DNA of 5,482 bases from a bacterium (lineage in GTDB: Bacteria; Cyanobacteriota; Vampirovibrionia; Gastranaerophilales; Gastranaerophilaceae), in NCBI GenBank assembly GCA_004558955.1, contig SFZC01000120.1, positions 1 through 5,482 on the forward strand, read 5' to 3'. Positions 5,276 to 5,482 of the stretch are shown here, piece by piece. The notes below the pieces were generated by a model, which searched no databases, had not been told where the DNA came from, and saw nothing but the letters and a program-made list of their open reading frames with translations. The position numbers and the translations under genes are program-made. How positions within the stretch are numbered: position 1 is the stretch's first letter; each line of letters begins with the position of its first letter.

Positions 5276-5289
5276 GGGGTTTTATAAAA

Positions 5290-5357
5290 GATTAAGTTAT
5301 ATGTATAAATAGCCTATTTATATTTGATTTTTTATCATTTTTGGGGTTAACTTAATC
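5290..5357. repeat. Spaced operator-like half-sites enclosing a second palindrome
   Basis: GATTAAGTTA (5290-5299) and TAACTTAATC (5348-5357) are exact inverted copies and carry the same ATTAAGT core as the 20-bp palindrome. Between them TATAAATAG (5304-5312), one C, and CTATTTATA (5314-5322) form a 19-base near-perfect palindrome with a different sequence. This layout suggests two DNA-binding proteins, or one cooperative one with looping, in a lysogeny-type switch. The region is A+T-rich, so the second palindrome is less certain. Confidence 0.5.
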
Positions 5358-5363
5358 ATATAT

Positions 5364-5392
5364 TTAACATTAATTGTCATAGTAAATACAAT
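5364..5392 (+). promoter_or_regulatory. Rightward early promoter of the phage remnant
   Basis: TTAACA (5364-5369), exactly 17 bases, then TACAAT (5387-5392); five of six bases match consensus in each box. It faces away from the repressor stub and lies seven bases right of the last operator-like half-site. It would give a leader of about 30 bases before the start at 5429. Confidence 0.65.
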
Positions 5393-5428
5393 TAAAATAA
5401 TAAGTCAGTTGTATGGAATGGAGCTGTT

Positions 5429-5482
5429 ATGATACGTTGTACTAAAAACAAGAAGTTGAGAAAGTATAAATTAATAACAATA
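5429..5482 (+). CDS. Start of a rightward phage-remnant gene (runs off right edge)
   Basis: Eighteen codons from ATG 5429, open to the window edge, reading MIRCTKNKKLRKYKLITI. GGAG (5420-5423) is a suitable ribosome site five bases upstream, and a good promoter lies at 5364-5392. The position, divergent from a helix-turn-helix repressor across an operator-rich gap, is where Mu-like and other temperate phages place their first early gene (ner or cro type, or another short basic protein). The visible part is strongly basic, but too short to assign to a family. Confidence 0.5.
   Translation, partial: MIRCTKNKKLRKYKLITI

Larger units (their letters stand above)
4446..5482. mobile_element. Remnant of a transposable Mu-like prophage (right end beyond window)
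   Basis: Four truncated minus-strand phage genes (repressor, portal, PAPS-reductase-like, gpF head protein) are followed to the right by an intact-looking control region and a rightward gene start. DUF935/gp29-type portal and gpF-type head proteins are hallmark neighbours in Mu-like phages, and portal before gpF is the normal order. The left edge lies within 4446-4461, inside a host phosphatase-like gene. No transposase, terminase or tail gene is visible in this window. The left junction falls inside gpF rather than at a phage terminus, so it must come from a deletion or rearrangement after insertion. Confidence 0.75.

Noticed and set aside
5413..5445. Ten-codon frame starting at ATG 5413
   Set aside because: Too short and lacking its own ribosome site; the ATG at 5429 is better placed after GGAG and stays open to the edge.

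Overview
The window is A+T-rich bacterial chromosome. It most resembles a gut Gastranaerophilales (Vampirovibrionia, formerly Melainabacteria) genome. That placement is an inference: it rests on three adjacent genes whose products begin with a short leader ending in F-G or F-x-G, a style I associate with that lineage, and not on any marker gene.

Layout, left to right. (1) Positions 1-2109 hold a leftward cell-wall pair. A secreted AMIN/Amidase_3 N-acetylmuramoyl-L-alanine amidase is followed, with a 17-base overlap, by the start of glutamate racemase (murI), which runs off the left edge. (2) A tRNA-Arg(ACG) gene with a strong intrinsic terminator lies at 2189-2300. (3) A monocistronic unit at 2358-3147 has a TTGACA promoter, an iron-sulfur flavoprotein/NADPH-dependent FMN reductase-type gene, and a terminator. 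(4) A rightward three-gene cluster spans 3194 to about 4450: a protein of unknown function, a zinc-dependent phospholipase C/P1-nuclease-like protein starting at TTG, and a tyrosine/dual-specificity phosphatase-like gene. All three products carry the F-G/F-x-G leader. The third gene is broken after about 48 codons.

(5) From about 4446 to the right edge is a decayed transposable (Mu-like) phage. On the minus strand, squeezed into about 800 bases, are pieces of four phage genes. Read 5'->3' they are: the N-terminus of a helix-turn-helix repressor, a short DUF935/Mu gp29 portal piece, the C-terminus of a PAPS-reductase-like protein, and the N-terminal half of a Mu gpF-like head morphogenesis protein with an in-frame stop. 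The last piece meets the truncated phosphatase gene tail to tail. Most of these pieces are absent from simple ORF calls and were found by reading frames by hand.

(6) To the right of the repressor stub is what looks like an intact immunity/control region. It has a perfect 20-bp palindrome, further copies of its half-site, a second palindrome, a good rightward promoter and the start of a rightward gene that leaves the window.

Functionally, the left half is housekeeping (wall synthesis and remodelling, a tRNA, redox). The middle is an accessory cluster with a shared leader motif. The right part is a prophage scar that destroyed the last gene of that cluster. No CRISPR array, rRNA or complete insertion sequence is visible.
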